In this document: in pieces, positions 51,090 to 60,647 of the stretch
Position numbering within the stretch: the stretch's first letter is position 1
How the letters are laid out: each line of letters begins with the position of its first letter
DNA from: an uncultured Paracoccaceae bacterium
Lineage (GTDB): Bacteria > Pseudomonadota > Alphaproteobacteria > Rhodobacterales > Rhodobacteraceae
Direction: 5' to 3'
NCBI GenBank assembly: GCA_947499725.1
Contig: CANMPK010000001.1
Span: 620,001-684,000, forward strand
Length of the DNA: 64,000 nucleotides
Translations under genes and position numbers: made by a program
Notes under the pieces: generated by a model
The model's database searches: none
Told to the model about the DNA's origin: nothing
What the model saw: the letters and a program-made list of their open reading frames with translations, nothing else

Positions 51090-51925
51090 CGACCAGACCG
51101 CGCCTTAAAGGCAAGACGTTCAAACAAATGCACATCTTGCTCATTCTTTAGCAAGGCCCCGTGCAATTTCGGCAGGACATTGGCGCCATCTCGCTTGATG
51201 TCTTCCGGCGAAAGATCCTCTGCCAACAGAAGCTTAAGCCAATCAATCACTTCCGAGGTGGATGGCTTTTTCTTCAGACCACGCGTTTCGCGAATGTCAT
51301 AGAATTCGGTCAAAGCTGCGGTCAAAAGGCGATCTTTAATATCGGGATGGTGTACCTTCACAATCGCGCGCATGGTGTCAGCATCGGGGAAGGTGATGTA
51401 GTGAAAGAAACAGCGGCGCAAAAACGCGTCTGGCAGTTCTTTTTCGTTGTTGGATGTAATGATGATAATGGGGCGCTGTTTGGCCGTGATGGTCTCGCCG
51501 GTTTCATAAACATGAAACGCCATCTTATCGAGTTCTTGCAACAAATCGTTCGGGAATTCGATATCGGCCTTGTCGATTTCATCGATCAACAGAACCACTT
51601 TCTCGTCCGCCTCAAAGGCTTCCCAAAGCTTACCTTTGCGAATGTAGTTCTTCACATCCTGCACTTTGGAATCGCCCAATTGGCTGTCGCGCAGACGCGA
51701 TACCGCGTCATACTCGTACAGGCCTTGCTGGGCCTTCGTGGTGGATTTTACGTTCCATTCGATCATGCGCAAACCCAGACCTTCGGCCACTTGCTTGGCC
51801 AACTCGGTTTTACCGGTGCCTGGTTCGCCTTTAACCAATAGAGGTCTTTCAAGTGTGACTGCGGCATTTACGGCAATCGTCAGATCGCCCGTTGCAACAT
51901 AGCTTTCGGTGCCTTGGAATTTCAT
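51086..51925 (-). CDS. MoxR-family AAA+ ATPase
   Basis: A 279-residue AAA+ protein of the MoxR type. Walker A GEPGTGKTELAK is at about residues 36-47, Walker B VVLLIDEIDKAD at about 110-121, and the sensor 1 ITSNNEKELPDAFLRRC near 157. It overlaps the downstream DUF2927 gene by four bases. MoxR proteins act with VWA proteins as chaperones for metal-enzyme maturation. Divergent from dksA. Confidence 0.93.
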   Translation of the reverse strand: MKFQGTESYVATGDLTIAVNAAVTLERPLLVKGEPGTGKTELAKQVAEGLGLRMIEWNVKSTTKAQQGLYEYDAVSRLRDSQLGDSKVQDVKNYIRKGKLWEAFEADEKVVLLIDEIDKADIEFPNDLLQELDKMAFHVYETGETITAKQRPIIIITSNNEKELPDAFLRRCFFHYITFPDADTMRAIVKVHHPDIKDRLLTAALTEFYDIRETRGLKKKPSTSEVIDWLKLLLAEDLSPEDIKRDGANVLPKLHGALLKNEQDVHLFERLAFKARSGR

Positions 51926-52103
51926 AAGTAGCGGTCCTGTTTGCGCCTTTTTCTTGGACCTAGGCTATCCTCATCTGAATTTCACTGCAATGCGACGTAG
52001 AGGGTAGTGACATTAGGTCATCTCTGAGTTAAATGACCGATATTGGGGTGGCACTTGGCCGTATTTCTCAAGTCAGGCCCATCCCTCGCTAAAGGGAGCG
52101 GAA

Positions 52104-52526
52104 ATGAAAGCAGAAGTTTTCCTGCCGGATGACTATCGTCCCGCAGACGACGAAGAGTTCATGAACGAACGCCAAGTCGAGTATTTTCGACGCAAGCTAA
52201 CGGATTGGAAACACGATCTTTTAGCCGATAGCCGTGATACTATCGAAGGCCTTCAGGACAACACTCGCAACATTCCAGATGTGACTGATCGCGCAAGCGA
52301 AGAGACAGATCGTGCGCTAGAACTGCGTACACGTGACCGTCAACGCAAGCTGGTTGCAAAGATCGACTCGGCCCTGCGTCGTATCGATGCGGGTGAGTAT
52401 GGGTATTGCGAAGTGACAGGGGACCCGATTTCCCTGAAACGTTTGGACGCACGCCCAATCGCGACAATGTCTTTGGAAGCCCAAGAACGTCACGAACGCC
52501 GCGAAAAAGTACATCGCGACGATTAA
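52104..52526 (+). CDS. dksA: RNA polymerase-binding protein DksA, single-cysteine type
   Basis: DksA binds the RNA polymerase secondary channel and, with ppGpp, resets rRNA and amino acid promoters. The 140-residue protein has the coiled coil (LTDWKHDLLADSRDTIEGLQ...) and a globular C-domain. At the zinc-finger place it reads YGYCEVTGDPISLKRLDARP followed by MSLEA, so only one of the four zinc-binding cysteines remains. Such Cys-poor DksA forms are known in Rhodobacterales and still work. Followed by a terminator. Confidence 0.94.
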   Translation: MKAEVFLPDDYRPADDEEFMNERQVEYFRRKLTDWKHDLLADSRDTIEGLQDNTRNIPDVTDRASEETDRALELRTRDRQRKLVAKIDSALRRIDAGEYGYCEVTGDPISLKRLDARPIATMSLEAQERHERREKVHRDD

Positions 52527-52550
52527 TCAGTAAGCGTCTTTAAGAAATTA

Positions 52551-52584
52551 AAAACCGCCGGGGCTTTTGCTCCGGCGTTTTTCG
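52551..52584 (+). terminator. Terminator after dksA
   Basis: CGCCGG / CCGGCG around GGCTTTTGCT with a TTTTTCG run after it. Confidence 0.8.
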
Positions 52585-52598
52585 TTTCAAATAGGCGC

Positions 52599-53777
52599 AT
52601 GAGTCTTTTGGGAATGGATATTTGCGTCCTTGGCGGCGGGGTCGGCGGGTTAACCGCCGCTTTGGCTTTAGCGCAGCGGGGCGCGCAGGTGACGGTGCTG
52701 GAGCAGGCCGAAGCGATCAGCGAGGTCGGTGCCGGCATTCAGATCAGCCCGAATGGCATGTGTGTCTTGCGCGCCTTGGGGTTAGAGAACGATTTAACGG
52801 TGAAAGCTGTGCAAGCCCAAGCGGTAGAGCTGCGGGATTATAACGCAGGTCGTTTGGTGACGCGGCTTGATTTGACGCGGCTCGAAGAAGATCAAACCTA
52901 CCTCTTCCTGCACCGTGCTGATTTAATTGATGTTTTGGCAAATGCGTGCCGCGCTTCGGGCGTGAAAATTCGTCTTTTGCAGCAGGTCACAGAGGTATTG
53001 CCCGGCGCGCGCCCTAAGCTGCGCATGGCCTCGCAATCTTGCGTGACGCCTGATTTGATCGTGGCTGCAGATGGTCTGCATTCCATTGCGCGGCCTGCGC
53101 TGAATGGCCCGTCTGATCCGTTCTTTACAGGCCAAGTGGCGTGGCGCGCGACCGTTCCGAATACCTTTAACCACCCAAATTGCGCTCGAGTGCACATGGG
53201 CCCCAAGCGCCATGTGGTTTCATATCCTCTGCGTGGCGGTGATTTGGTGAACCTTGTCGCCGTGCAAGAGCGTGACCTTTGGGCGGAAGAGGGCTGGTCG
53301 CACAAAGACGATCCAGAAAATCTGCGTGCGGCTTTCGCGGATTTCGGGGGCGATGTGCCTCAGATGTTGCAAGGCGTCACGGAAACCGGCCTCTGGGGTC
53401 TGTTCCGCCATGACGTGGCAAAGCTCTGGGGGCGCGAAAACGTGGCTCTGCTGGGCGATGCTGCCCATCCGACATTGCCCTTCATGGCGCAAGGCGCAGT
53501 GATGGCGATCGAGGACGCTTGGGTTTTGGCGGATTGCCTAAGCCATTGTGAAAACACAGAAACCGCTTTGTCCCTGTATCAAAGCCGTCGTTTCGATCGC
53601 GTGTCTAAGATCGTGCAAACCGCAGGTGGCAACGCGCGCAAATACCACCTGTCGTTCCCGCCATTGCGTTGGGCCGCGCACCGCGCGATTGGCGCTATGG
53701 GGGCCTTGATGCCTGCCAAAATGGTTGGGCAGTTTGACTGGATTTACCGCCATGATGTGACGCAAGAGCGGTCTTAA
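52599..53777 (+). CDS. FAD-dependent aromatic-ring monooxygenase
   Basis: A 392-residue flavoprotein hydroxylase. The FAD-binding motif DICVLGGGVGGLTAALALAQRG (GxGxxG) is at about residues 7-28. The substrate-loop-like LVGDAAHP motif reads ALLGDAAHPTLPFMAQGA near 285-302. It resembles salicylate or 3-hydroxybenzoate hydroxylases. The substrate cannot be fixed. The start is uncertain between 52599 and 52614; the former has an AGG-like site. No neighbouring aromatic-degradation gene. Confidence 0.88.
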   Translation: MSLLGMDICVLGGGVGGLTAALALAQRGAQVTVLEQAEAISEVGAGIQISPNGMCVLRALGLENDLTVKAVQAQAVELRDYNAGRLVTRLDLTRLEEDQTYLFLHRADLIDVLANACRASGVKIRLLQQVTEVLPGARPKLRMASQSCVTPDLIVAADGLHSIARPALNGPSDPFFTGQVAWRATVPNTFNHPNCARVHMGPKRHVVSYPLRGGDLVNLVAVQERDLWAEEGWSHKDDPENLRAAFADFGGDVPQMLQGVTETGLWGLFRHDVAKLWGRENVALLGDAAHPTLPFMAQGAVMAIEDAWVLADCLSHCENTETALSLYQSRRFDRVSKIVQTAGGNARKYHLSFPPLRWAAHRAIGAMGALMPAKMVGQFDWIYRHDVTQERS

Positions 53778-54244
53778 TCCGCTTTGCGTATCAAGTGGTA
53801 ATGGGTGTCCGTTTCGTGGGTGTCCTCAAAGCCAAACCGCCGATAAAGCGAGCCAACAGGGTTCCATTTCAGGTACTCTAACCGCAGATCAAGCCTCGCC
53901 GAATTGGTTTGATCAATGCAATGCTGCATGATCCGGCTGCCAAGCCCAATGTTCTGAAAAGACGGAAGAATATAGAATTCACCAATGCGCGCGTGATCGT
54001 CTTTTTGCGTGAAACCAATCGTGCCAATGCGCTGATCTTGATAGGTGATCGCATAGGCCGCCACAGCGCTGTAACGATCTGCGTGCATCTTACGCTGAAA
54101 AGCTTCGTCCCAGTCCCATTTTTCTTCGATATAGGGCCCGAGCGCCGCGCGTTTCACCTCAAACGCAAAATCGCTGTCTGCCGCAGACAGGGTGAGCGCA
54201 GGAAACGCAAAGTCTGGCGGCAGATCAGGCAGGGTCAGGGGCAT
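53774..54244 (-). CDS. GNAT-family N-acetyltransferase
   Basis: A 156-residue GNAT protein. The acetyl-CoA loop is recognisable in FQNIGLGSRIMQHCI (about residues 105-119), with the usual beta strands before (AAYAITYQDQRIGTIGF) and after (LEYLKWNPVGSLYRRFGF). Substrate unknown. Start 54244 abuts the exonuclease III stop; a start at 54295 would lie within that gene. It converges with the monooxygenase gene, overlapping its last four bases. Confidence 0.85.
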   Translation of the reverse strand: MPLTLPDLPPDFAFPALTLSAADSDFAFEVKRAALGPYIEEKWDWDEAFQRKMHADRYSAVAAYAITYQDQRIGTIGFTQKDDHARIGEFYILPSFQNIGLGSRIMQHCIDQTNSARLDLRLEYLKWNPVGSLYRRFGFEDTHETDTHYHLIRKAD

Positions 54245-54245
54245 C

Positions 54246-55025
54246 TTAGGCGGCCAGTTCCACCCAGATCGGCACGTGATCAGATGGCTTTTCACGGCCG
54301 CGTACTTCTTTGTCGATCTGACAATCTGTCAGCAGATCTGCGCATTGCGGCGACAGCAAGAAGTGATCAATCCGGATGCCGTCATCTCGGTTCCACGCGC
54401 CAGCTTGGTAATCCCAGAACGAGTAATGCTCTGGACCAAAGGTGCGCGCCCGAAACGCCTCGGTAAAGCCAAGGTTCAGCAAGCGGCGATATGCAGCGCG
54501 GCTTTCAGGGCGCGCCAGCGCATCTTCTTGCCAAGCTTCAGGGCGGCGTGCGTCCTCGTCTTGCGGAATAATGTTGTAATCTCCGGCCATTAGAAACGGT
54601 TCTTCACGTTCCAAAAGCGTCTGCGCATGGGCGTGCATACGCTCCATCCATGCCAGTTTGTAATCGTATTTCGGCCCCGGACATGGGTTGCCATTTGGCA
54701 AGTAAAGCCCGCAAACCCGCACAGGCACATCACCCATCACAGTGGCCTCGATCCAGCGCGCTTGCTCGTCGCTGTCATCCCCAGGCAGGCCGCGACTGAC
54801 ATCTTCCAACGGCAGTTTGGACAGGATCGCCACGCCGTTGAAGCTCTTTTGCCCATGGGTTTCCACCCGATAGCCGCGATCTTCTAAGATCTCGCGCGGG
54901 AAAGCCTCATCGACTGATTTGATCTCTTGCAGCACCACAACATCCGGCTGCGCTTCGTCCAGCCACTGGGGCAGGGCGTTGATACGGGCTTTGATCCCGT
55001 TGATATTAAAGCTCGCGATTTTCAT
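54246..55025 (-). CDS. xthA: Exodeoxyribonuclease III
   Basis: An AP endonuclease and 3'-5' exonuclease of base excision repair. The 259-residue protein has MKIASFNINGIKARI, metal-binding Glu in VVLQEIKSVDE (about 35), GDYNIIPQDEDARR (about 147-160) and the C-terminal RIDHFLLSPQCADL and SDHVPIWVEL (catalytic His-Asp). Upstream of the GNAT gene. Confidence 0.96.
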   Translation of the reverse strand: MKIASFNINGIKARINALPQWLDEAQPDVVVLQEIKSVDEAFPREILEDRGYRVETHGQKSFNGVAILSKLPLEDVSRGLPGDDSDEQARWIEATVMGDVPVRVCGLYLPNGNPCPGPKYDYKLAWMERMHAHAQTLLEREEPFLMAGDYNIIPQDEDARRPEAWQEDALARPESRAAYRRLLNLGFTEAFRARTFGPEHYSFWDYQAGAWNRDDGIRIDHFLLSPQCADLLTDCQIDKEVRGREKPSDHVPIWVELAA

Positions 55026-55078
55026 GTGGCGACTATGGCGTTATCAAGAGGCACGCTCAACCCGATTCAGGACGTGAA

Positions 55079-55510
55079 ATGAAATACTCTGTCGAAACCG
55101 AAATTGATTTGCACCGTGACGGCGTGGTGGCCCTGCTGACCGACCATGACAAACGCCGGCATTGGCAGGCAGGGTTCAAAGGGGCAGAGGCCTTAGAGGG
55201 CAGCCCAGGCACCGTTGGCGCAACAACCAAGCTGACCTTTCAAGTGGGGCCGCAGGACTTTGACATGATCGAAACGATCCTAATCAAAGATTTGCCATAC
55301 GAATATTGCGTGTCTTACGTGTCCAGCCAATCAGCCAGCATCTCGCGCAGCCAATTCACGGAACTGCCTGACAATCGCACCCTATGGCGTGTGGATATGG
55401 AAATTAAAGTCAGCGGCGCGCAGAAAATCCTCGCGTTTTTCCGCCCTGAGACCTTCCGCCAGCAAACCCAAGCCTCGATGCAGAGTTTTGCAAATTATGC
55501 TGGCAGATAA
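55079..55510 (+). CDS. SRPBCC-family protein
   Basis: The 143-residue protein has the START/polyketide-cyclase-like helix-grip pattern. The N-terminal VETEIDLHRDGVVALLTDHD, the middle FKGAEALEGSPGTVGATTKL and a C-terminal amphipathic helix (FRQQTQASMQSFANYA) fit the hydrophobic-ligand fold. Ligand unknown. It stands alone; its end is five bases from the converging erpA stop. Confidence 0.75.
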   Translation: MKYSVETEIDLHRDGVVALLTDHDKRRHWQAGFKGAEALEGSPGTVGATTKLTFQVGPQDFDMIETILIKDLPYEYCVSYVSSQSASISRSQFTELPDNRTLWRVDMEIKVSGAQKILAFFRPETFRQQTQASMQSFANYAGR

Positions 55511-55515
55511 ATAGC

Positions 55516-55839
55516 TTACATAGAGAAGCTTGTGCCGCAGCCGCAGGCGGATGTGGCATTTGGGTTCTCGATCACGAAACGTGCGCCAATCAGCTCTTCA
55601 GTGAAATCAATCACGGCGTTTTCCAGAAATGGCAAAGACACGCTGTCGACCATGACTTTCTCGCCATTGCTTTCCAGCACCAAATCATCTTCGGCTGGCG
55701 CGTCGAGTTTGATTTCGTATTGAAAGCCAGAACAGCCGCCACCTTCCACGGCAACGCGTAGCCCCTGGCCATTTTCGGCAGCGCCGATTTCAGCCAAACG
55801 TTCATAAGCGCGGTCTGTGACCTTAGGTGGAAGTTGCAT
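55516..55839 (-). CDS. erpA: ErpA/IscA-type Fe-S carrier
   Basis: A 107-residue A-type Fe-S carrier with the three conserved cysteines GGGCSGFQYE (about residue 35) and ACGCGTSF near the C-terminus. It is the essential-carrier-type branch by the N-terminal MQLPPKVTDRAYERLAEIG region. A second family member is at 33745. Divergent from dgt across 109 bases. Confidence 0.9.
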   Translation of the reverse strand: MQLPPKVTDRAYERLAEIGAAENGQGLRVAVEGGGCSGFQYEIKLDAPAEDDLVLESNGEKVMVDSVSLPFLENAVIDFTEELIGARFVIENPNATSACGCGTSFSM

Positions 55840-55948
55840 TTTGGCACTCCAAACAACTGTTTAGCCTGTCGTTGCGTAACGGGCCGTGGTTTTTTTCGTT
55901 CGTTTGCAATATATGGTGCCGTAAGACAGGGGACAAGGACCAGAAGTT

Positions 55949-57100
55949 ATGATTGCGCCATTTGCGTCCGATCCACTTCACGCGCGGGGGCGGCGTGTCG
56001 CGGAAGAGGAAAGCGCGTTTCGATCTTGCTTTCAGCGAGACCGCGACCGGATTATCCACTCCAGTGCCTTTCGCCGGCTCAAGCACAAGACCCAAGTGTT
56101 TGTCGAACATGAGGGCGATTATTTCCGCACGCGTCTAACCCATTCGATCGAGGTCGCGCAGGTCGCCCGCACGATCTCTGGCGCTTTGGGGCTGAACCAA
56201 GAACTGACCGAGGCTGTCGCCTTGGCGCATGATTTGGGCCACACGCCGTTTGGCCATACGGGCGAAGATGCGCTGCATCTGCTGATGGATGGCTATGGCG
56301 GCTTCGATCACAATGCGCAGGCTGTGAAAATCGTCACCTCGCTTGAACGCCATTACGCTGAATTTGACGGGTTGAACCTGACGTGGGAATGCCTTGAAGG
56401 CATCGCCAAACACAACGGACCTGTCACGGGTGATGTGCCCTACGACCTTAAAGAATACAATGTTCTTCACGACTTAGAGCTGCACACCCATGCCAGTGCC
56501 GAGGCGCAAGTGGCCGCTTTGGCCGATGATGTGGCTTACAATAACCACGATCTTCAAGACGGCTTGCGCGCAGGTCTGTTTACCATTGAAGACATCACCA
56601 AGCTGCCAATCGTCGACAAAGCCTTTGCCGAGGTTGATGCGGCTTACCCGTCACTCAGCGAAAACCGCCGCAAGCACGAAGCCCTGCGCCGCGTCTTTGG
56701 GGTGATGGTGGGCGATGTGATCAACACCTCTCGTTTGCTGATCGCGGCCAGTGGCGCGCAGTCTGTCACAGATATTCGCAACCATGGCGCGCCAGTCATT
56801 GCGTTCTCGCCAGTGGTTCTGGAGCAACTCGACGAAATTCGCAATTTCCTGTTCACCCGAATGTATCGCGCAGACTCTGTGATGAAGAAACGGGCGCAGG
56901 TGACCAAAGTGGTCGAGGCCCTGTTTCCTCTGTTCATGAGCCGCACAGAGCTTTTGCCAAGCAACTGGCAGGATGAGCTGCGCCAACTGCCAGATGAAAC
57001 TGCCATTGCCCGCAAAGTCTGCGATTACATCGCCGGCATGACAGATCGCTTTGCGTTAACAGAGTATGAACGGCTAATCGGCGAAAAACTGCCCCTATAG
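55949..57100 (+). CDS. dgt: dGTPase-like HD-domain triphosphohydrolase
   Basis: A 383-residue dNTP triphosphohydrolase of the Dgt type. The HD motif is at HSIEVAQVARTI (about residues 67-78) and LAHDLGHTPFGHTGEDALH (about 92-110). A further DDVAYNNHDLQDGL stretch (about 192-205) contributes the metal site. It balances deoxynucleotide pools. Start 55949 has a GGACAAGGAC site upstream. Followed 54 bases later by a degenerate SDR gene and argS. Confidence 0.93.
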   Translation: MIAPFASDPLHARGRRVAEEESAFRSCFQRDRDRIIHSSAFRRLKHKTQVFVEHEGDYFRTRLTHSIEVAQVARTISGALGLNQELTEAVALAHDLGHTPFGHTGEDALHLLMDGYGGFDHNAQAVKIVTSLERHYAEFDGLNLTWECLEGIAKHNGPVTGDVPYDLKEYNVLHDLELHTHASAEAQVAALADDVAYNNHDLQDGLRAGLFTIEDITKLPIVDKAFAEVDAAYPSLSENRRKHEALRRVFGVMVGDVINTSRLLIAASGAQSVTDIRNHGAPVIAFSPVVLEQLDEIRNFLFTRMYRADSVMKKRAQVTKVVEALFPLFMSRTELLPSNWQDELRQLPDETAIARKVCDYIAGMTDRFALTEYERLIGEKLPL

Positions 57101-57154
57101 ACCTTTATTTATAAGGTTTTTCTTTTCACCTTTGCGCAGGCGCATAAATCGCGT

Positions 57155-57769
57155 ATGCGGCCCGTTATGCACGGGTTTGATGGAAAAATAGTCTTTGTCG
57201 CAGGGGCGGCATGCGCTTTGGGGTGGCAGCTTTTGCCGATCCTCAAAGATGCTGGCGCGCGCGTTGTTTTGATGGATCAAGGCACGGATACATTGTGCGA
57301 AATGGCGTCGATTGCGCCGCATCAATTTGAACCTCTGCCGGTGCCGGACCCTTCTGTAAAATCCTACGCTCAGATCGGGCAAATCTGGGGCGATCAGCCG
57401 CTTGATTATCTGATCGACCTCATGCCTCTGCAAAAGAAAAGCGATCGGCCACAATGGGCGGAAACGAATTCTGCTTTGGTCTGTGGTTTAAAGCCCGGTT
57501 TAGAGCAAACAGGCGGAGCGGTCCTATCGGTGATCCCGCAATCCACACCAGATGACCCGCTGACCTATCAAATGTCCGAAGCAGGCCTGTGCCGCATGGC
57601 AAAGGTTCTCGGGGAACGTTGGCGTAAGGATGGTGTCTTTTACAACGTGCTGCGCCCAACCAAAGACAGCCCAATAGATGAAATTCTAAAGGCCCTCTGC
57701 TACGTTTCGCACGCCGCGTATGTGCAATTGACGGGTCTAAGCGTGCCTTTAACACCTGCATTGGATTGA
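57155..57769 (+). CDS. SDR-fold protein with degenerate active site
   Basis: A 204-residue protein whose fold looks like a short-chain dehydrogenase: [28 protein letters not shown] resembles the N-terminal Rossmann unit. The TGxxxGxG motif is AGAACALG, and the catalytic YxxxK is absent ([10 protein letters not shown] near the expected place). It is therefore probably not a functional oxidoreductase. It shares four bases with the ORF leading into argS and may be cotranscribed with it. Confidence 0.7.
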   Translation: MRPVMHGFDGKIVFVAGAACALGWQLLPILKDAGARVVLMDQGTDTLCEMASIAPHQFEPLPVPDPSVKSYAQIGQIWGDQPLDYLIDLMPLQKKSDRPQWAETNSALVCGLKPGLEQTGGAVLSVIPQSTPDDPLTYQMSEAGLCRMAKVLGERWRKDGVFYNVLRPTKDSPIDEILKALCYVSHAAYVQLTGLSVPLTPALD

Positions 57770-57819
57770 CGCGGGCGCTGGCGATGTTAAACCGCCTGCA
57801 AAGCATAAGGACAAACCCG

Positions 57820-59565
57820 ATGAACCTGTTTTCCGAGATCCGCGCTCTGGTGATCACTCAGCTGACCGCACTGCAGGCCGAAGGCACGCTGCCTGAGGGT
57901 CTGGATTTCACCAATGTTGCTGTCGAGCCACCACGGGATGCGGCGCACGGCGATATGGCCACAAACGCAGCGATGGTGCTGGCAAAACCTGCCAAGATGA
58001 AGCCTCGCGATATTGCCGAAGCGCTGGCTGGCAAGCTGGCCGAAGACGCGCGCGTTGAAACGGCCGAAGTGGCAGGACCGGGCTTTTTGAACCTGCGTTT
58101 GGCCACAGGTCTGTGGCAGGGTCTTGTGAAATCTGTTCTCGATACGGGCGCTGGCTTTGGCCGCTCTGACATGGGGCAGGGCAAGCGCGTGAACATCGAA
58201 TACGTCTCTGCCAACCCAACTGGTCCTTTGCACGTGGGTCACACCCGCGGCGCGGTCTTTGGCGATGCGCTGGCCTCTCTGCTGGATTTCGCAGGCTATG
58301 ACGTCACTCGCGAATATTACATCAACGATGGCGGCGCGCAGGTCGATGTTCTGGCGCGGTCTGTGTACCTGCGTTACCTCGAAGCGCATGGTCAAGAAGT
58401 GGCCTTTGAAGATGGCACATACCCGGGTGATTATCTGATCCCAGTGGGCGAAGCGCTGAAAGACAAAGTGGGCGACGCCTTTGTCGACAAAGGTGAACAG
58501 TTCTGGCTGGCTGAAATCCGTGAATTCGCCACCGAAAAAATGATGGACCTGATCCGCGAAGATCTGAAGGCGCTCAAAATTGAGATGGATGTCTTCTATT
58601 CTGAGAAGTCCCTTTATGGCACTGGCCAAATCGAGGCCGCGCTGAAGTCTTTGGAGGACAAAGGCCTGATCTACGAAGGCGTGCTAGAGCCACCAAAAGG
58701 CAAAACTCCAGAAGATTGGGAACCACGCGAGCAAACCCTGTTTAAATCGTCAGATCATGGCGACGATGTGGATCGTCCGGTCAAGAAGTCAGACGGCTCT
58801 TGGACTTATTTCGCGCCAGACATCGCCTATCACTACGACAAAGTGCAACGCGGCTTTGATCTGCTGATCGATATCTTCGGCGCAGATCACGGCGGCTATG
58901 TGAAACGCATGAAAGCGGCGGTTTCTGCTTTGTCTGATGGCCAAACCGCCATCGACATCAAGCTGACCCAGCTGGTGAAACTGTTCAAGAATGGCGAGCC
59001 ATTCAAGATGTCCAAGCGGGCAGGTACCTTTGTGACCCTGCGCGATGTGGTCGAGCAGGTTGGCCCAGATGTGACCCGTTTTGTGATGCTCACCCGAAAA
59101 AACGATGCGCCGCTGGACTTTGATTTCGACAAAGTGCTGGAGCAATCCAAAGACAACCCTGTCTTCTACGTGCAATACGCCCATGCGCGTGTGTGTTCTG
59201 CGATCAAGAAAGCAACAGACGCAGGCATCGACGTAACAGACGCGACAATCGCAGGCGCAGACCTGACCAAACTGTCTGATCCGGCAGAGCTGACCGTGGC
59301 GCGCAAACTGGCGGAATGGCCACGTTTGGTTGAAATCGCAGGCCGCACAAATGAACCGCACCGCGTGGCCTTCTATCTCTATGAGCTCGCTAGCGATCTG
59401 CACAGCCTGTACCATTCTGGCAAAGACAATGCAGACCTGCGTTTCGTTCAAGAAGACAACGCAGCGGCAACACAGGCGAAAATCGCCCTCGCACGTGCCG
59501 TAGCCATTGTTATTTCTGCAGGTCTTGGTATTCTGGGCGTAACCCCAGCGCAGGAGATGCGTTAA
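57820..59565 (+). CDS. argS: Arginyl-tRNA synthetase
   Basis: Charges tRNA-Arg. The 581-residue class I enzyme has the ArgRS N-terminal domain, the HIGH motif as [20 protein letters not shown] (about residues 130-149) and the KMSKR motif as [14 protein letters not shown] (about 390-403). The C-terminal anticodon-binding domain ends with [19 protein letters not shown]. Start 57820 is chosen for the AAGGAC site before it and the expected N-terminal fold. Confidence 0.96.
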   Translation: MNLFSEIRALVITQLTALQAEGTLPEGLDFTNVAVEPPRDAAHGDMATNAAMVLAKPAKMKPRDIAEALAGKLAEDARVETAEVAGPGFLNLRLATGLWQGLVKSVLDTGAGFGRSDMGQGKRVNIEYVSANPTGPLHVGHTRGAVFGDALASLLDFAGYDVTREYYINDGGAQVDVLARSVYLRYLEAHGQEVAFEDGTYPGDYLIPVGEALKDKVGDAFVDKGEQFWLAEIREFATEKMMDLIREDLKALKIEMDVFYSEKSLYGTGQIEAALKSLEDKGLIYEGVLEPPKGKTPEDWEPREQTLFKSSDHGDDVDRPVKKSDGSWTYFAPDIAYHYDKVQRGFDLLIDIFGADHGGYVKRMKAAVSALSDGQTAIDIKLTQLVKLFKNGEPFKMSKRAGTFVTLRDVVEQVGPDVTRFVMLTRKNDAPLDFDFDKVLEQSKDNPVFYVQYAHARVCSAIKKATDAGIDVTDATIAGADLTKLSDPAELTVARKLAEWPRLVEIAGRTNEPHRVAFYLYELASDLHSLYHSGKDNADLRFVQEDNAAATQAKIALARAVAIVISAGLGILGVTPAQEMR

Positions 59566-59660
59566 AATAAGCACACCGCCGGGGTTGAGGCATAAGGCAA
59601 GAAACCCCGGCGTTGGCACTTCACAAGTCCATCAAGCGCCGGTCTAAAACAGAGGCGAGC

Positions 59661-60647
59661 ATGGCAGAACTCCCTATGAATGGATCGCAGCAAGCGATTG
59701 ATCCCAGTAAAATTGTGGGTCCAATGGCCAATTGGGCAGGGGCCGCAGTGTCCGTTGCTCTGGTGGTTGGGGCCGGCGTTTGGGGCTATAAACTTTTGGT
59801 ACGTGATGTAACCGGTATTCCGGTGGTCCGCGCGATCGAAGGCCCGATGCGTGAACAACCCGCTGATCCCGGCGGCACCCAAGCGGCGCACCAAGGTTTG
59901 GCTGTAAATGATGTGGCCGCTCAAGGCGGGGCAGCAGCACCAGCCGATCGTTTGGTCTTGGCGCCTGCACCAATTGATCTGGCCGCCGAAGATGCGCCAG
60001 TTTCTTTTGCGCAACGTCAGGTCGAACCTATTTCCGTGCCAGAGCCGATCGTGGAAGTCGCGCCAGTAACGGAACAAGCCACCGCGATTGAACCAGCGCC
60101 GCAAGAACCAGCCGCTGAAATTGCTGTTGCAGCAGCGACGCCAGAAGCGCTCAACAATGAACAAATTCGAAGCCTCGTGGATCAGCTTATCGGTGACGCC
60201 GCTCCAATGACTGAACCTCTGGCAGAGGTCCAACCCACCGCAGCGATTGTGACTGGTGGTCTCGGCACGTCATTGCGCCCAAAGCTACGCCCAGTAGGCC
60301 TGAAAGCCTCGGTGACCCAAGCGGCTTCAACGCCAGCCCAATCGTCACAAAACGCTTCGGTCACCACGGCAAGCATTGACCCGTCGGCCATTCCATCCGG
60401 TACTCGTCTTGTGCAGTTGGGGGCCTTTGCCAGCCCTGAAATTGCCCAAGCAGAATGGGGCAAGCTGATTGCCAAATTCCCTGATCAACTGGACGGCAAA
60501 CAACGCGTTGTACAAAAAGCCGAAAGCGGCGGGCGCACCTTCTATCGCCTACGCGCACAGGGCTTTGCTGACCTCAGCGATGCACGCCGTTTGTGCTCTG
60601 CTTTGAAAGCCCAAAACGCAGATTGTATTCCGGTCGTCACGCGATGA
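59661..60647 (+). CDS. SPOR-domain cell-division membrane protein
   Basis: A 328-residue protein with a cytoplasmic start, one membrane helix (about residues 22-43), a long Pro/Ala/Glu-rich periplasmic linker and a C-terminal SPOR domain (TRLVQLGAFASPEIAQAEWG... to FADLSDARRLCSALKAQNADC). SPOR domains bind glycan strands denuded at the division septum. Overlaps nagZ by four bases. It is a FtsN-like protein by architecture. Confidence 0.85.
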   Translation: MAELPMNGSQQAIDPSKIVGPMANWAGAAVSVALVVGAGVWGYKLLVRDVTGIPVVRAIEGPMREQPADPGGTQAAHQGLAVNDVAAQGGAAAPADRLVLAPAPIDLAAEDAPVSFAQRQVEPISVPEPIVEVAPVTEQATAIEPAPQEPAAEIAVAAATPEALNNEQIRSLVDQLIGDAAPMTEPLAEVQPTAAIVTGGLGTSLRPKLRPVGLKASVTQAASTPAQSSQNASVTTASIDPSAIPSGTRLVQLGAFASPEIAQAEWGKLIAKFPDQLDGKQRVVQKAESGGRTFYRLRAQGFADLSDARRLCSALKAQNADCIPVVTR

